A stretch of DNA of 23,665 nucleotides from Longimicrobium sp. (GCA_030446945.1 JAUJMI010000009.1:1-23665), one strand, 5' to 3'. Positions 8,001-15,542 are shown, counted from the stretch's first letter. Numbers and translations are program-made. The notes: generated from the letters alone by a model not told the origin.

Positions 8001-8606
8001 ATGGAACCCACCCGCACCGTTCACCTTCCACCGCAGACCGGCACCGGGCTCGAGATCCGCCGCGGAGAGCTGCTCCGCATTATCGACCCCACCGGCGAGC
8101 AGGTGTCCGATCTGGTCTCCTTTGCGCGAGACGACCTGCGCGAATGGCTCTCCTCGGGGCGCACCATCGACTACGCCAACAACATCTATCTCACCACCGG
8201 GCACACGCTGTACTCCAACCGCAGCCGCCCGATGTGGACGATCCTGGAGGATACGGTGGGAAGGCACGACTTCCTCCTGACGCCCTGCTCGCCGGACACC
8301 TTTCGAATCATCTACGGCAACACGGACCCCCACCCGAGCTGTTTCGGCAACCTCGTGGAGAATCTCGCTCCCTTCGGGATCACGCCAGACGCGATCCCCA
8401 CCACCTTCAACGTGTTCATGAACGTGGGTGTGGGCGAAGACGGCCAGCTGGCGATTCTCCCGCCGCGGTCACGACCGGGGGACTACCTGTTGCTGAAGGC
8501 GGAGATGGACATGGTGGTGGGGGTGACGGCCTGCTCCGCGGAGCTTTCCAACAACGGCTCCTTCAAGCCGATCGACGTGGAGGTGCTCGCCAGCGTGCCC
8601 TCGTGA
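8001..8606 (+). CDS. DUF1989 protein (urea/guanidine carboxylase-associated family)
   Basis: The 201-residue protein has the DUF1989 pattern: GEQVSDLVSFARDD near 32-45, the YLTTGHTLYSNRSRPM block at 63-78, TPCSPDTF with Cys96, DPHPSCFGNL with His111 and Cys114, and MDMVVGVTACSAELSNNG with Cys178. Cys and His residues in these blocks are candidate metal ligands. Relatives in guanidine degradation (CgdA/CgdB) act as a carboxyguanidine deiminase beside guanidine carboxylase. No carboxylase is present here; the partner is the GntA-like hydroxylase 55 bases upstream, so the substrate could be a guanidino or N-hydroxyguanidino compound. The 3' end is overlapped on the opposite strand by 124 bases of a glycosyltransferase frame. 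Confidence 0.8.
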   Translation: MEPTRTVHLPPQTGTGLEIRRGELLRIIDPTGEQVSDLVSFARDDLREWLSSGRTIDYANNIYLTTGHTLYSNRSRPMWTILEDTVGRHDFLLTPCSPDTFRIIYGNTDPHPSCFGNLVENLAPFGITPDAIPTTFNVFMNVGVGEDGQLAILPPRSRPGDYLLLKAEMDMVVGVTACSAELSNNGSFKPIDVEVLASVPS

Positions 8607-9556
8607 CGGCGGCGCAGTTCGCCGACGGGGGTGGCGGCGCGGGGGAGGACGGAGCCACGGTAGCGGACACCGCCGTGCAGCACCCGCTCGCCCACCGCCA
8701 GCCAGCTGCACACCCCCCGCTCCAGGAACAGCCATCCCGGCGCGAGCAGCGACGAGCTCGCAGGGAAGTGCTCCGCTCCCCCACAGCGACGGCGGCCCCA
8801 CTCGGCCACGGCGGCGGTGCCCAGCGCCAGCGCGGCCGCGGCCTTCCACCCGCCGCGCCACGCCGCCCCCGCGAGCACGGGAAGCGCGGCCAGCTGGAAA
8901 GCCAGCCGCGCGGGGCGCGCCCACTCGTCGTACGCCTGGCGCACGCGCTGGTTGAGGAAGTGGCCGGCTTCTGGGGGGTGGCGCAGGACGAACACGTCCA
9001 GCGCCACCCGCTCGCGTCCCCCCGCCGCCACCAGGGTGTGCACCAGCTCCAGGTTCTCGAACATCACCGAGCCGTCGTACCCTCCGGTGGCCAGCAGCGC
9101 GGAGCGGCGCACCGCCAGAGTTCCCGGCCAATCGCCGCCCACCGCCCGGTTGAGCAGCGTGCGTCCCGTGTCCCAGCGGGCATGCCAGGGAAGCGGGTGG
9201 AAGTAGTTCTGGGGGCGCACGACGTGCGCGTCGTCCAGCAGCCGTGCCACCGCGTGCAGTCCCTCGAGGTCGTAGCGTACGTCGTCGTCGGCCACTACGA
9301 TGCGTTCGTGCGAGGCATGGTGCACCCCCGTCAGAACCCCGCCCACCTTGCCCATGGGCGTCGCCCGTTCCGGATCCACCGGGAGGTGGCGCGCGAAAGA
9401 TCCCCACTGCGCGGCATGGGCGGCGAACATCTCGGCGTCGGACCCGTCCACGATGAGCACCTCCGCGTGCGCGGACAGCCACCGCAGGTACTCGGTGAGA
9501 CCGCCGCCGTGGAGCGCGGTGGAAGAGCGCAGGGGAAGGACGTACGAGATGAGCAT
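8483..9556 (-). CDS. Family 2 glycosyltransferase with C-terminal membrane segments
   Basis: The 357-residue protein starts at the ATG at 9556 (MLISYVLPLRSSTA). It shows a GT-A glycosyltransferase core: VLIVDGSD at 33-40, the DxD-like VVADDDVRYD at 87-96, and GGYDGSVMFENLEL at 158-171 in the acceptor region. Two hydrophobic segments near 217-233 and 237-252 suggest membrane attachment. Recognisable sequence ends around GGVRYRGSVLPRA and VGELRRRH (295-318). The last 40 residues are the reverse strand of the DUF1989 gene and are probably not conserved, so an earlier ancestral stop seems to have been lost. Acceptor and sugar are unknown. Confidence 0.78.
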   Translation of the reverse strand: MLISYVLPLRSSTALHGGGLTEYLRWLSAHAEVLIVDGSDAEMFAAHAAQWGSFARHLPVDPERATPMGKVGGVLTGVHHASHERIVVADDDVRYDLEGLHAVARLLDDAHVVRPQNYFHPLPWHARWDTGRTLLNRAVGGDWPGTLAVRRSALLATGGYDGSVMFENLELVHTLVAAGGRERVALDVFVLRHPPEAGHFLNQRVRQAYDEWARPARLAFQLAALPVLAGAAWRGGWKAAAALALGTAAVAEWGRRRCGGAEHFPASSSLLAPGWLFLERGVCSWLAVGERVLHGGVRYRGSVLPRAATPVGELRRRHEGTLASTSTSIGLKEPLLESSAEQAVTPTTMSISAFSNR

Positions 9557-9669
9557 CCTCCGGAGTGCGGGCAACGGGTGTGCCAGCCGCCCCACCACGC
9601 CCACGCCTGCCCGGCATACACCACCGCCCGCCACGCCTCTCGTCGGCGGCGGTCCGAAGCTATCCTCCC

Positions 9670-9704
9670 GTTCCCCGTTCCCCGTTCCCCGTTCCCCGTT
9701 CCCC
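9670..9704. repeat. Five tandem copies of heptamer GTTCCCC
   Basis: Five perfect head-to-tail GTTCCCC units (GGGGAAC on the minus strand) end at the first base of the hydrolase-OsmC stop codon. The array fills the space just downstream of that gene. Copy number in such arrays changes easily by slippage. No function can be assigned. Confidence 0.9.
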
Positions 9705-10927
9705 TACCCCTCCACCAGCGCCGTCTCGATCTCGGCCCCCGCCGTCATCGTTCGGTGCACCGGGCAGCGGTCGGCGATCTCGCGCAGGCGCTCGCGCTGC
9801 TCCGGCGTCAGCGGCCCCTCCAGGATCAGCTCGCGCCGGACGTGGTCCACGCACGCCTGTCCGGATGCGCAGCGAGCCTCGTCCAGCGCGTGCACCTTTC
9901 CGTGGCGCATCCTCACCGAAACCTCTTCCAGCGGCCACCCCTTCCGCTCCGCGTACATCTTCAGCGTCATCCCGGTGCACGCGCCCAGCCCGGCCATCAG
10001 GTAGTCGTACGGCGTAGGCCCTGCGTCCGCGCCGCCGACGGCGACGGGCTCGTCCGCGATGAAGACGTGCCGCCCGGCCGAGATCGCCGTGCGGAAGCCG
10101 GAGGCTCCCGTCACGGTAAGCACCTCGCCAGCGTCGGGGAGCTCCTCGAGCTTCGGGTGGGGGAGCTCGGGAAGGTGGCGCGATGCCCACGTCGCGATCG
10201 TCTGCCCGGCGTAGCGCGCATCGCGGCGGTCGCTCAGCAGGTGGTCCGCGCCGTCCAGCGCGACGAAGCTCCGGCTTCCGCGCGCCCCCTGGAAGATCTT
10301 CATCGCGTGCTCCATCGCCACCACCCGGTCTTCCGCCGAGTGGAGGACCAGCAGCGGAAGCTCCAGCTGCGCCAGCGCCTCGTCGATGCGGGTGCCGCGC
10401 AGGTCGTCCAGGAGCTGCCGCTTCACGACGAAGGGACGCCCGCCGATGTGCACGGTGGCCGCTCCGTCCGCCTCGATCCGCTCCCGCGACTCCCCCAGGA
10501 ACCCCGTCGCGAGCCATGGATCGTAGGGCGCGCACAGCGTGGCCACCGCGCGCAGCGAAGGGATGCGCCCGGCCGCCACCAGTGCCGCGGCGCCGCCCAG
10601 CGAGTGGCCCACCAGGAGTGCGGGCGCCATCCCGCGCCTCGCCAGGAACTCCGCCGCCGCCACGACGTCCGCCACCGCCGTGGAGAAGTTGGTCTCCGCG
10701 AACTCGCCCTCGCTCTCTCCCAGCCCCGTGAAGTCGAAGCGCAGCACCGCCAGACCCTCGCCGTTGAGCGCGCGGGCGATGTTGACCAGGGCGTTCAGGT
10801 TCTTGGAGCAGGTGAAGCAGTGCGCCAGCAGCACGCAGGCGCGCGGCTCCCCGCTGGGCGGCAGGTCCAGCCGGGCGGAAAGGCGCGCCCCGGACGCGCC
10901 TGGAAAGGAAAGGGGGATCGAGTGCAC
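9704..10927 (-). CDS. Alpha/beta-hydrolase and OsmC fusion protein
   Basis: The 407-residue two-domain protein has an alpha/beta-hydrolase at about 1-255 with nucleophile Ser109 in VGHSLGG, Asp200 in HSAEDRVV and His229 in DGADHLL. An OsmC/Ohr-like domain follows at about 265-405 with the redox cysteines Cys317 (GLGACTGMTLKMYAERKGW) and Cys388 (DRCPVHRTM). OsmC proteins reduce organic hydroperoxides through these cysteines; the fused hydrolase may act on the same or esterified lipid substrates. This fusion is a known architecture. The GTG at 10927 is preceded by AGGGAGAG at suitable spacing. It lies downstream of msrB, separated by a strong hairpin, and both genes fit repair of oxidative damage. 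Confidence 0.87.
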   Translation of the reverse strand: MHSIPLSFPGASGARLSARLDLPPSGEPRACVLLAHCFTCSKNLNALVNIARALNGEGLAVLRFDFTGLGESEGEFAETNFSTAVADVVAAAEFLARRGMAPALLVGHSLGGAAALVAAGRIPSLRAVATLCAPYDPWLATGFLGESRERIEADGAATVHIGGRPFVVKRQLLDDLRGTRIDEALAQLELPLLVLHSAEDRVVAMEHAMKIFQGARGSRSFVALDGADHLLSDRRDARYAGQTIATWASRHLPELPHPKLEELPDAGEVLTVTGASGFRTAISAGRHVFIADEPVAVGGADAGPTPYDYLMAGLGACTGMTLKMYAERKGWPLEEVSVRMRHGKVHALDEARCASGQACVDHVRRELILEGPLTPEQRERLREIADRCPVHRTMTAGAEIETALVEG

Positions 10928-10944
10928 GTGGGTTCTCTCCCTGG

Positions 10945-10981
10945 AAAAGCAGCGCGCCGCTCCGGTCCGGGAGCGGCGCGC
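10945..10981 (-). terminator. Rho-independent terminator after msrB
   Basis: A 12-bp perfect stem (GCGCGCCGCTCC at 10952-10963, its complement at 10970-10981) with a 6-base loop is followed on the minus strand by TGCTTTTCC. It begins 9 bases past the msrB stop, so it should end or weaken transcription before the hydrolase-OsmC gene. Confidence 0.7.
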
Positions 10982-10990
10982 GCCGTGCGG

Positions 10991-11407
10991 TCAGCCTTCC
11001 CGCGGCTCGAAGCGGAGCGCCACCCCGTTGTTGCAGTAGCGCTTCCCCGTGGGCGCGGGCCCGTCGGTGAAGACGTGCCCCTGGTGCCCGCCGCAGCGCG
11101 CGCAGTGGTACTCGGTACGCGGCCAGACCAGCTTGAAGTCGCGCTTCGTCTCCACGCGGCCGGGGATGGGGTCGAAGAAGCTCGGCCACCCCGTGCCGCT
11201 GTCGAACTTCGTGTCCGACGTGAAGAGCGGAAGCCCGCACGCCGCGCACAGGAACGTCCCCGGGCGCTTCTCGTCGTTCAGCGGGCTGGTGAAGGCGCGC
11301 TCCGTCCCTTCCTCGAAGAGTACGGCGTACTGCTGCGGCGTCAGCTCGCGCCGCCACTCCTCGTGCGGCTTCTCCAGCGGGGTGAAGTCCTGCGTTGCCT
11401 CAGACAT
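10991..11407 (-). CDS. msrB: Peptide-methionine (R)-S-oxide reductase MsrB
   Basis: The 138-residue single-domain MsrB reduces methionine-R-sulfoxide in proteins back to methionine, with thioredoxin as usual reductant. The zinc site is complete (Cys54 and Cys57 in CAAC, Cys102 and Cys105 in CARC). SGTGWPSFFDPI at 70-81, GGHQGHVF and the catalytic Cys125 in KRYCNNGVALRF are all present. The ATG at 11407 is preceded by GGAGG at 6 bases. No signal peptide is seen, so it is cytoplasmic. It heads the oxidative-damage group with the OsmC fusion and is divergent from the HD-GYP gene. Confidence 0.95.
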   Translation of the reverse strand: MSEATQDFTPLEKPHEEWRRELTPQQYAVLFEEGTERAFTSPLNDEKRPGTFLCAACGLPLFTSDTKFDSGTGWPSFFDPIPGRVETKRDFKLVWPRTEYHCARCGGHQGHVFTDGPAPTGKRYCNNGVALRFEPREG

Positions 11408-11561
11408 CCTGCCTCCGTTCGTGGGTCGTGTCGCGCCGGCGCGGCCGGCTCCGCCCTGGTTGTACCCCGGGCGCGCCCCGCGGGTCGCCGCCAGCGCAGG
11501 AACGGTTCCGTGGCGCATCTTCTGCACAGCCGCGCCACCGGCACTCTACCGGGAAAGGGGA

Positions 11562-12353
11562 ATGAAGAAGGATGAAACGGGGCGCGGCGCCGCGTGGGGG
11601 ATCGTCGGGATCGCGGTGGTGTGCGCGGCGTGGCTGGTGGATTCCTATCGCCGCACGCGCCGCGAGGGGGTCACGCACCGCATCCTGGTGGACGTGCTCC
11701 TCAACGCCCTCACGGCCGATGACGCCATCACCGCGCGTCACAGCCGCCGCGTGGCGGACCTGAGCTTCGCGCTGGCCCAGTGCTTCGGGATGCGGCGTCG
11801 CGAGCTGGCGACGCTCCGGGTGGGGGCGCTCCTGCACGACATGGGGAAGATCGACGATCGTTTCTTCCACATCGTCCACTCGCGCGACCCGCTCAGCGAG
11901 GAGGAGCGCGCGGAGATGGAGATCCATCCGCACCTGAGCGCCCGCATCCTAGAGCCGCTGGAGCCGATCCACCCCGGGATCACGGAGATCGTCGCCTCGC
12001 ACCACGAGTGCTGGGACGGCACCGGCTACCCCCGCTGCTGCGGCGGCGACCAGATCCCGCTGGGCGCGCGCATCATCGCCATCGCAGACGCGTTCGACGC
12101 CATGACCCAGCCGCGCGCCTACAAGGAGGGGATGCCGGTGGACGAGGCGTTCGAACGGCTGAAAGAGGGCGCCGGCCGCCAGTTTGACCCCGGCCTCGTG
12201 GAGCTGGTGCACAGTGACCCGGTGCTGGCCCAGTGGTGCGAGATCGCCTCCAACGGCCAGATCGACGAAAAGCGCGAGCAGGCCGCGGCGCTGAACGCCC
12301 CGCCGCCCACCCGCGAACACCCTCCCGAGCTCGACAGCGGCCCGGAGGTGTGA
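11562..12353 (+). CDS. Membrane-anchored HD-GYP domain phosphodiesterase
   Basis: The 263-residue protein has one N-terminal membrane helix (GIVGIAVVCAAWLVDSY, about 13-29) and a cytoplasmic HD-GYP domain. Metal-site residues are intact: His60, His92-Asp93 in LLHDMGKID, His122, His147-His148 in SHHECWDGTGYP and Asp176 in IADAFDAMT. HD-GYP enzymes hydrolyse c-di-GMP, some also cGAMP, to the linear dinucleotide or GMP. The GTGYP motif is present, followed by RCCGGDQIP, a Cys-Cys variant of the usual loop. The ATG at 11562 is preceded by GGGAAAGGGG; longer in-frame sequence upstream is only a shadow of msrB. There is no sensory domain besides the anchor. Confidence 0.88.
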   Translation: MKKDETGRGAAWGIVGIAVVCAAWLVDSYRRTRREGVTHRILVDVLLNALTADDAITARHSRRVADLSFALAQCFGMRRRELATLRVGALLHDMGKIDDRFFHIVHSRDPLSEEERAEMEIHPHLSARILEPLEPIHPGITEIVASHHECWDGTGYPRCCGGDQIPLGARIIAIADAFDAMTQPRAYKEGMPVDEAFERLKEGAGRQFDPGLVELVHSDPVLAQWCEIASNGQIDEKREQAAALNAPPPTREHPPELDSGPEV

Positions 12354-12748
12354 GCGAGAACGACGGTAGAGGCGTCGTACGGAGGGGACTGCAACCTACA
12401 GAGAATCGCTTCCTGAACGGAGCGCCTCGCGCTACCTGCCCTCGGTAGATCTTGCGCGCGGAGTGAAGGAGACGGGCTCTCCCCTGTGCACCGCCCCCGT
12501 CGCATGTTCGGGTGGAGGTCCGTTCGGATCTTGGCGTGCCCTGCCACCGACCCGCGGTTCAGTCCAGTGCCGGCCCGGGCAGTCCGTCTCCGCTCGATCC
12601 CCGGCACGATAAACTGAACATTGGATGGATCCGAAGGCGCAGCAGAGCCCGTCTCCTTCACTCCGCCACGTGACGGTGAAGGCGGAGGTACGGTGCAGTG
12701 CTTCGTTCAGGAAGTGGTCTCTCTCCTGGCGGCGCCTCTCGCGGGACG
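12354..12748. other. Intergenic region carrying an inverted-repeat element
   Basis: No gene in this gap has convincing codon bias. It is dominated by the inverted-repeat element at 12409-12714. The open tail of the P450 frame crosses most of it but looks non-coding. Confidence 0.55.
12409..12714. repeat. MITE-like element with nested inverted repeats
   Basis: An outer 11-bp inverted pair (CTTCCTGAACG at 12409-12419, complement at 12704-12714) encloses a 23-bp perfect pair (12458-12480 and 12644-12666). The distances between outer and inner arms are nearly equal on the two sides (38 and 37 bases), and the spacers share bases such as TACCT, so the two 70-base flanks are homologous copies in opposite orientation. 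The 163-base centre has no coding bias. It could be a MITE-like transposon relic, two inverted copies of a dispersed repeat, or a long hairpin. No target duplication was identified. Confidence 0.6.
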
Positions 12749-14666
12749 CTAGTTCACTTCCGGCGCCATCATCACCAGCAGCGGCCCCTGCGCGTCCATG
12801 CGGACGGGCGCAGTCGCCAGCGCCTCCGCCAGCAGCGGCGCGATCCAGGGCTGGTCCGGGCGCAGGATGACGAGCCCCGCCCGCTCCAGCGCCGTCCCGT
12901 GCTCGCCCAGCACGCGCAGCGCCGCAAAGAACCGCCCCCGCAGCCGCCCGGAGTGCGCCGCGTCCGCGCTCCTTCCGCGGAAGCGCTCCGCCAGCCACAG
13001 GTCCTGAGCCGCCAGCGCGAGCACCTGGAAGCGCGCCGCCTCGTCCGCACCCGCGCGCACCGGCACCTTTTGCAGCACACCCGCGCCCCGCAGCCGCTCC
13101 TGCAGCGCCTCCACCGTCACCCGGTCGAGCCCCAGGTAGTGCTCCAGCGCCGCCGCCACATCCCGCGCCTCCCAGACGGAATCGTCGCCGGACATTGGTA
13201 CCACGAGTCGTAGGTTGCCGAGCACCACAGTCGCACGCCTCCAAGCCCTCTCCGCGTCTACGCGTGAGCCCCCTTACGCTGCCGGCCCGCGCCCCCCATC
13301 TCGAGGCTCCGAGCCTCATCCTCAGCCCGTTCACCCGCAGCGTGATCAGCGGCTCGGGCTTCGGAAACGCGCCGGGCACCGGCCGCGGCCGCCAGCGCTG
13401 CCCGAGCGCGGCCAGCGCCAGGATCCCCTCCATCCACGCGAACGCCTCGCCGATGCACTTCCGCGGCCCCGCGCCGAAGGGGAAATACGCGCACCGGGGA
13501 AGCGCCGCCTCCGCCTCTGGCGTCCACCGCTGCGGCCGGAACTCCAGCGGCGCATCCCAGAACCGCGGATCGCGGTGCGCGAGCCACGGGCTCAGCAGCA
13601 CCACCGATCCGCGCCGGATGCGGAACCCGCCCAGCGCGAAGTCCTCCTTCGGCTCCCGCCCGATCAGGTAGGCGGGCGGAAAGAGCCGCATCGCCTCCGC
13701 GAACACCCCGCGCGTGTACGGCAGCGCCGCCGCGTCGTCCGCGCCCGGCGTGCGGCCGCCGAGAACGGAGTCGATCTCCGCGTGGAAGCGCGCCTCCGCC
13801 TCCGGATTCGCGGCCAGCAGGTGCCACGTCCAGGCGAGCGCGTTGGAGGTCGTCTCGTGTCCGGCCAAAAAGAGCGTCAGCGTCTCGTCGCGGAGCTGCG
13901 CGTCGCTCATCCCGCCGCCGTCCCCCTCCTCGTCGCGCGCCGCCAGCAGCAGCCCCAGCAGGTCGGGCCGGTCGACGCCGCTCCTCCGCCGCTCTTCCAC
14001 GATGCGCAGGATGGTGGAGTCCAGCCGCTCGCGCGCGCGGTGGAAGCGAACGGTGCCGGGCACCGGAAGCCGGTCCAGGAGCGGAGCCAGCGGGTTGCTC
14101 AGGCGCGTGAACAGGCCGAGCGCATCCGTCAGCGCCCGGCCGATCTCGTCCGCCTCCTCCTCCACCGCCGCCCCGAAGAGCGTGCGCCCGGCGATGGCGA
14201 GCGTCATCCGGTTCATCTCGCGCCCCATGTCCACCGTGGCGCCGGCCGTCCACCCCTGCGCCGTCCGCGTTGAGATCGCGGCGATCTCCCCCGCCAGCGC
14301 CGCGATCCGCTCGCGGTGGAAGGCGGGCTGCGCCAGCCGCCGCTGCCGCAGGTGAAAGTCGCCCTCGCTGGTGAGCAGACCCTGCCCCAGCAGCACGCGC
14401 GCACGCTGAAGCGCCCGGCTCTTGATGAAGAGCCGGTGCCTCGTCACCAGCACGTCGCGCACGCCCTCGGGGTCCGCGACGAGATAGAAGGGGATCGCAC
14501 CCACGCGCCAGCGCACCACGTCTCCGTAGCGGCGCTGCATCCGTTCCAGCATCCCCAGCACGTCGCGCCGCAACGCGAGGATGGAGCGGACCGGCGCACC
14601 ACCCCGCGGGCCGGGAGGGTGCGGGAGGCGGGCCGGGTCGTCCGCGGCGGGAAGCGCGGAGCTCAC
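12432..14666 (-). CDS. Cytochrome P450, frame extended by apparent loss of its stop codon
   Basis: Residues 1-452 are a bacterial cytochrome P450 with I-helix LFLAGHETTSNAL (268-273), ExxR pair Glu324/Arg327 and heme loop FPFGAGPRKCIGEAF with ligand Cys404. The homologous part ends near GLRMRL at base 13311; most P450s stop within a few residues of this. Here the frame stays open to 12432, adding nearly 300 Gly/Ala/Arg-rich residues that run out of frame through a better-coded gene (12749-13195) and into a repeat. A stop at 13258-13260 in the adjacent frame, and a GAGGCTC-G-GAGCCTC palindrome at the end of the conserved part, suggest a small frame-shifting insertion. The GTG start lies 7 bases past lepB. 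Substrate unknown. Confidence 0.75.
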   Translation of the reverse strand: MSSALPAADDPARLPHPPGPRGGAPVRSILALRRDVLGMLERMQRRYGDVVRWRVGAIPFYLVADPEGVRDVLVTRHRLFIKSRALQRARVLLGQGLLTSEGDFHLRQRRLAQPAFHRERIAALAGEIAAISTRTAQGWTAGATVDMGREMNRMTLAIAGRTLFGAAVEEEADEIGRALTDALGLFTRLSNPLAPLLDRLPVPGTVRFHRARERLDSTILRIVEERRRSGVDRPDLLGLLLAARDEEGDGGGMSDAQLRDETLTLFLAGHETTSNALAWTWHLLAANPEAEARFHAEIDSVLGGRTPGADDAAALPYTRGVFAEAMRLFPPAYLIGREPKEDFALGGFRIRRGSVVLLSPWLAHRDPRFWDAPLEFRPQRWTPEAEAALPRCAYFPFGAGPRKCIGEAFAWMEGILALAALGQRWRPRPVPGAFPKPEPLITLRVNGLRMRLGASRWGARAGSVRGLTRRRGEGLEACDCGARQPTTRGTNVRRRFRLGGAGCGGGAGALPGARPGDGGGAAGAAAGRGCAAKGAGARGCGRGGALPGARAGGSGPVAGGALPRKERGRGALRAAAGAVLCGAARAGRARDGAGAGGARHPAPGPALDRAAAGGGAGDCARPHGRAGAAAGDDGAGSELASRERRRQERDHFLNEALHRTSAFTVTWRSEGDGLCCAFGSIQCSVYRAGDRAETDCPGRHWTEPRVGGRARQDPNGPPPEHATGAVHRGEPVSFTPRARSTEGR
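12749..13195 (-). CDS. Hypothetical protein, 148 residues
   Basis: The frame from ATG 13195 has nearly all codons ending in G or C, as in real genes here. The product looks globular and helical (EARDVAAALEHYLGLD followed by ALQERLRGAGVL, then FQVLALAAQDLWLAERF and RFFAALRVLGEHGTALERAG). There is no signal peptide, membrane segment or recognised motif. It lies entirely inside the over-extended P450 frame on the same strand but in a different frame; its codon bias argues that this gene is the real one. It follows the likely ancestral P450 stop at 13258 by 62 bases, so the two were probably an operon. No family recognised. Confidence 0.6.
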   Translation of the reverse strand: MSGDDSVWEARDVAAALEHYLGLDRVTVEALQERLRGAGVLQKVPVRAGADEAARFQVLALAAQDLWLAERFRGRSADAAHSGRLRGRFFAALRVLGEHGTALERAGLVILRPDQPWIAPLLAEALATAPVRMDAQGPLLVMMAPEVN

Positions 14667-14673
14667 GCCCGCG

Positions 14674-15417
14674 CTAGTTGCCGCTCGCGGTGCGGATCAG
14701 CGTCCCGATCCGTCCCCAGCGCACCTCCGTCACGAACGGCAGCGCGTCCGGCGAGGACTTGTCGTACGAGTAGTACAGGAACATCGGCTTCCCGCGGATC
14801 ACGTCGCGCGGAATAAAGCCTTTGAAGCGCGAGTCCAGCGAGTGGTCGCGGTTGTCGCCCATCAGGAAGTAGTGCCCGGCGGGGACCACGAGCGGGCCCC
14901 AGCTGTTGCGCGTCGGCTGGTACCCGCGCGCGTCGGTGCCGGGCGCCAGTGCCTGCCGGTGCCAGGCGGGCGCCTCCGGGTCCTGGATCTCCAGCGCCTC
15001 GTCCGGGGCCTGCTCGTAGATGGCGTACGGCTCGTTCAGCCGCTTGCCGTTGCGGTACATCACCCGGTCCTTCATCTGGATCGTGTCGCCCGGCGTGCCG
15101 ATCACCCGCTTCACCACGTCGATCACGGGGTTGTTGTACGTCGGGCGGAAGACCACGATCTCCCCCGGCCGCGGGTCGCGGATGGCGGGGAGCGCCACGT
15201 CCACCAGGGGAAGGTGCGCGCCGAAGATGGCGTTGTTGGCCATCAGGTAGTCGCCCACCAGGAGCGTGCGCTCCATGCTCTCGGACGGAATGGAGTACGC
15301 CTGCACCAGGAAGGTGCGGATGAAGAGGAACAGGACGACGGCGATGCCGACCGACTTGACCCACTCCAGCGTCTCGTTCTTGGCGGAAGCCCTGGCGGGG
15401 GGGCGGCGCTTGGCCAC
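14674..15417 (-). CDS. lepB: Signal peptidase I
   Basis: The 247-residue S26 signal peptidase has an N-terminal membrane helix (VKSVGIAVVLFLFIRTFLVQ, about 20-39). The catalytic Ser47 is in YSIPSESMERTLLVGDYL and the general-base Lys103 in DVVKRVIGTPGD. The conserved GHYFLMGDNRDHSLDSR block (box E) follows. It cleaves signal peptides of exported proteins at the periplasmic face, and several exported products lie nearby. The GTG at 15417 begins AKRRPPARASAKNE, with a GGAG 10 bases upstream; an alternative GTG at 15450 would add 11 residues. The P450 gene follows after 7 bases. A promoter-like pair lies at 15514-15542. Confidence 0.92.
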   Translation of the reverse strand: MAKRRPPARASAKNETLEWVKSVGIAVVLFLFIRTFLVQAYSIPSESMERTLLVGDYLMANNAIFGAHLPLVDVALPAIRDPRPGEIVVFRPTYNNPVIDVVKRVIGTPGDTIQMKDRVMYRNGKRLNEPYAIYEQAPDEALEIQDPEAPAWHRQALAPGTDARGYQPTRNSWGPLVVPAGHYFLMGDNRDHSLDSRFKGFIPRDVIRGKPMFLYYSYDKSSPDALPFVTEVRWGRIGTLIRTASGN

Positions 15418-15513
15418 TCCCGCGGCGCTCCGGGTGTTGGGGGAAGGCACGAATCCAGGTGCGGTTGAAGGACGCGCCCCGCACTCCCACCCCCGGGGCG
15501 TCGGGGCAGCAGA

Positions 15514-15542
15514 AGTATCGGGGGCGGGGGAGGATCGCACAA
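15514..15542 (-). promoter_or_regulatory. Candidate sigma-70 promoter for lepB
   Basis: Read on the minus strand, TTGTGC (-35) and GATACT (-10) are separated by exactly 17 bases, about 97 bases upstream of the lepB start. The spacer is unusually C-rich. The elements resemble the stronger pair that faces the other way at 15769-15797. Confidence 0.45.

Noticed and set aside
11049..11561. N-terminal extension of the HD-GYP frame
   Set aside because: It is antisense to msrB, and the start at 11562 with a ribosome-binding site directly precedes the membrane helix.
8144..11575. Very long open frame on the plus strand (over 1100 codons)
   Set aside because: It runs antisense to the glycosyltransferase, hydrolase-OsmC and msrB genes, has Arg/Ala/Gly/Pro-rich sequence without domains, and is a usual by-product of high GC content.
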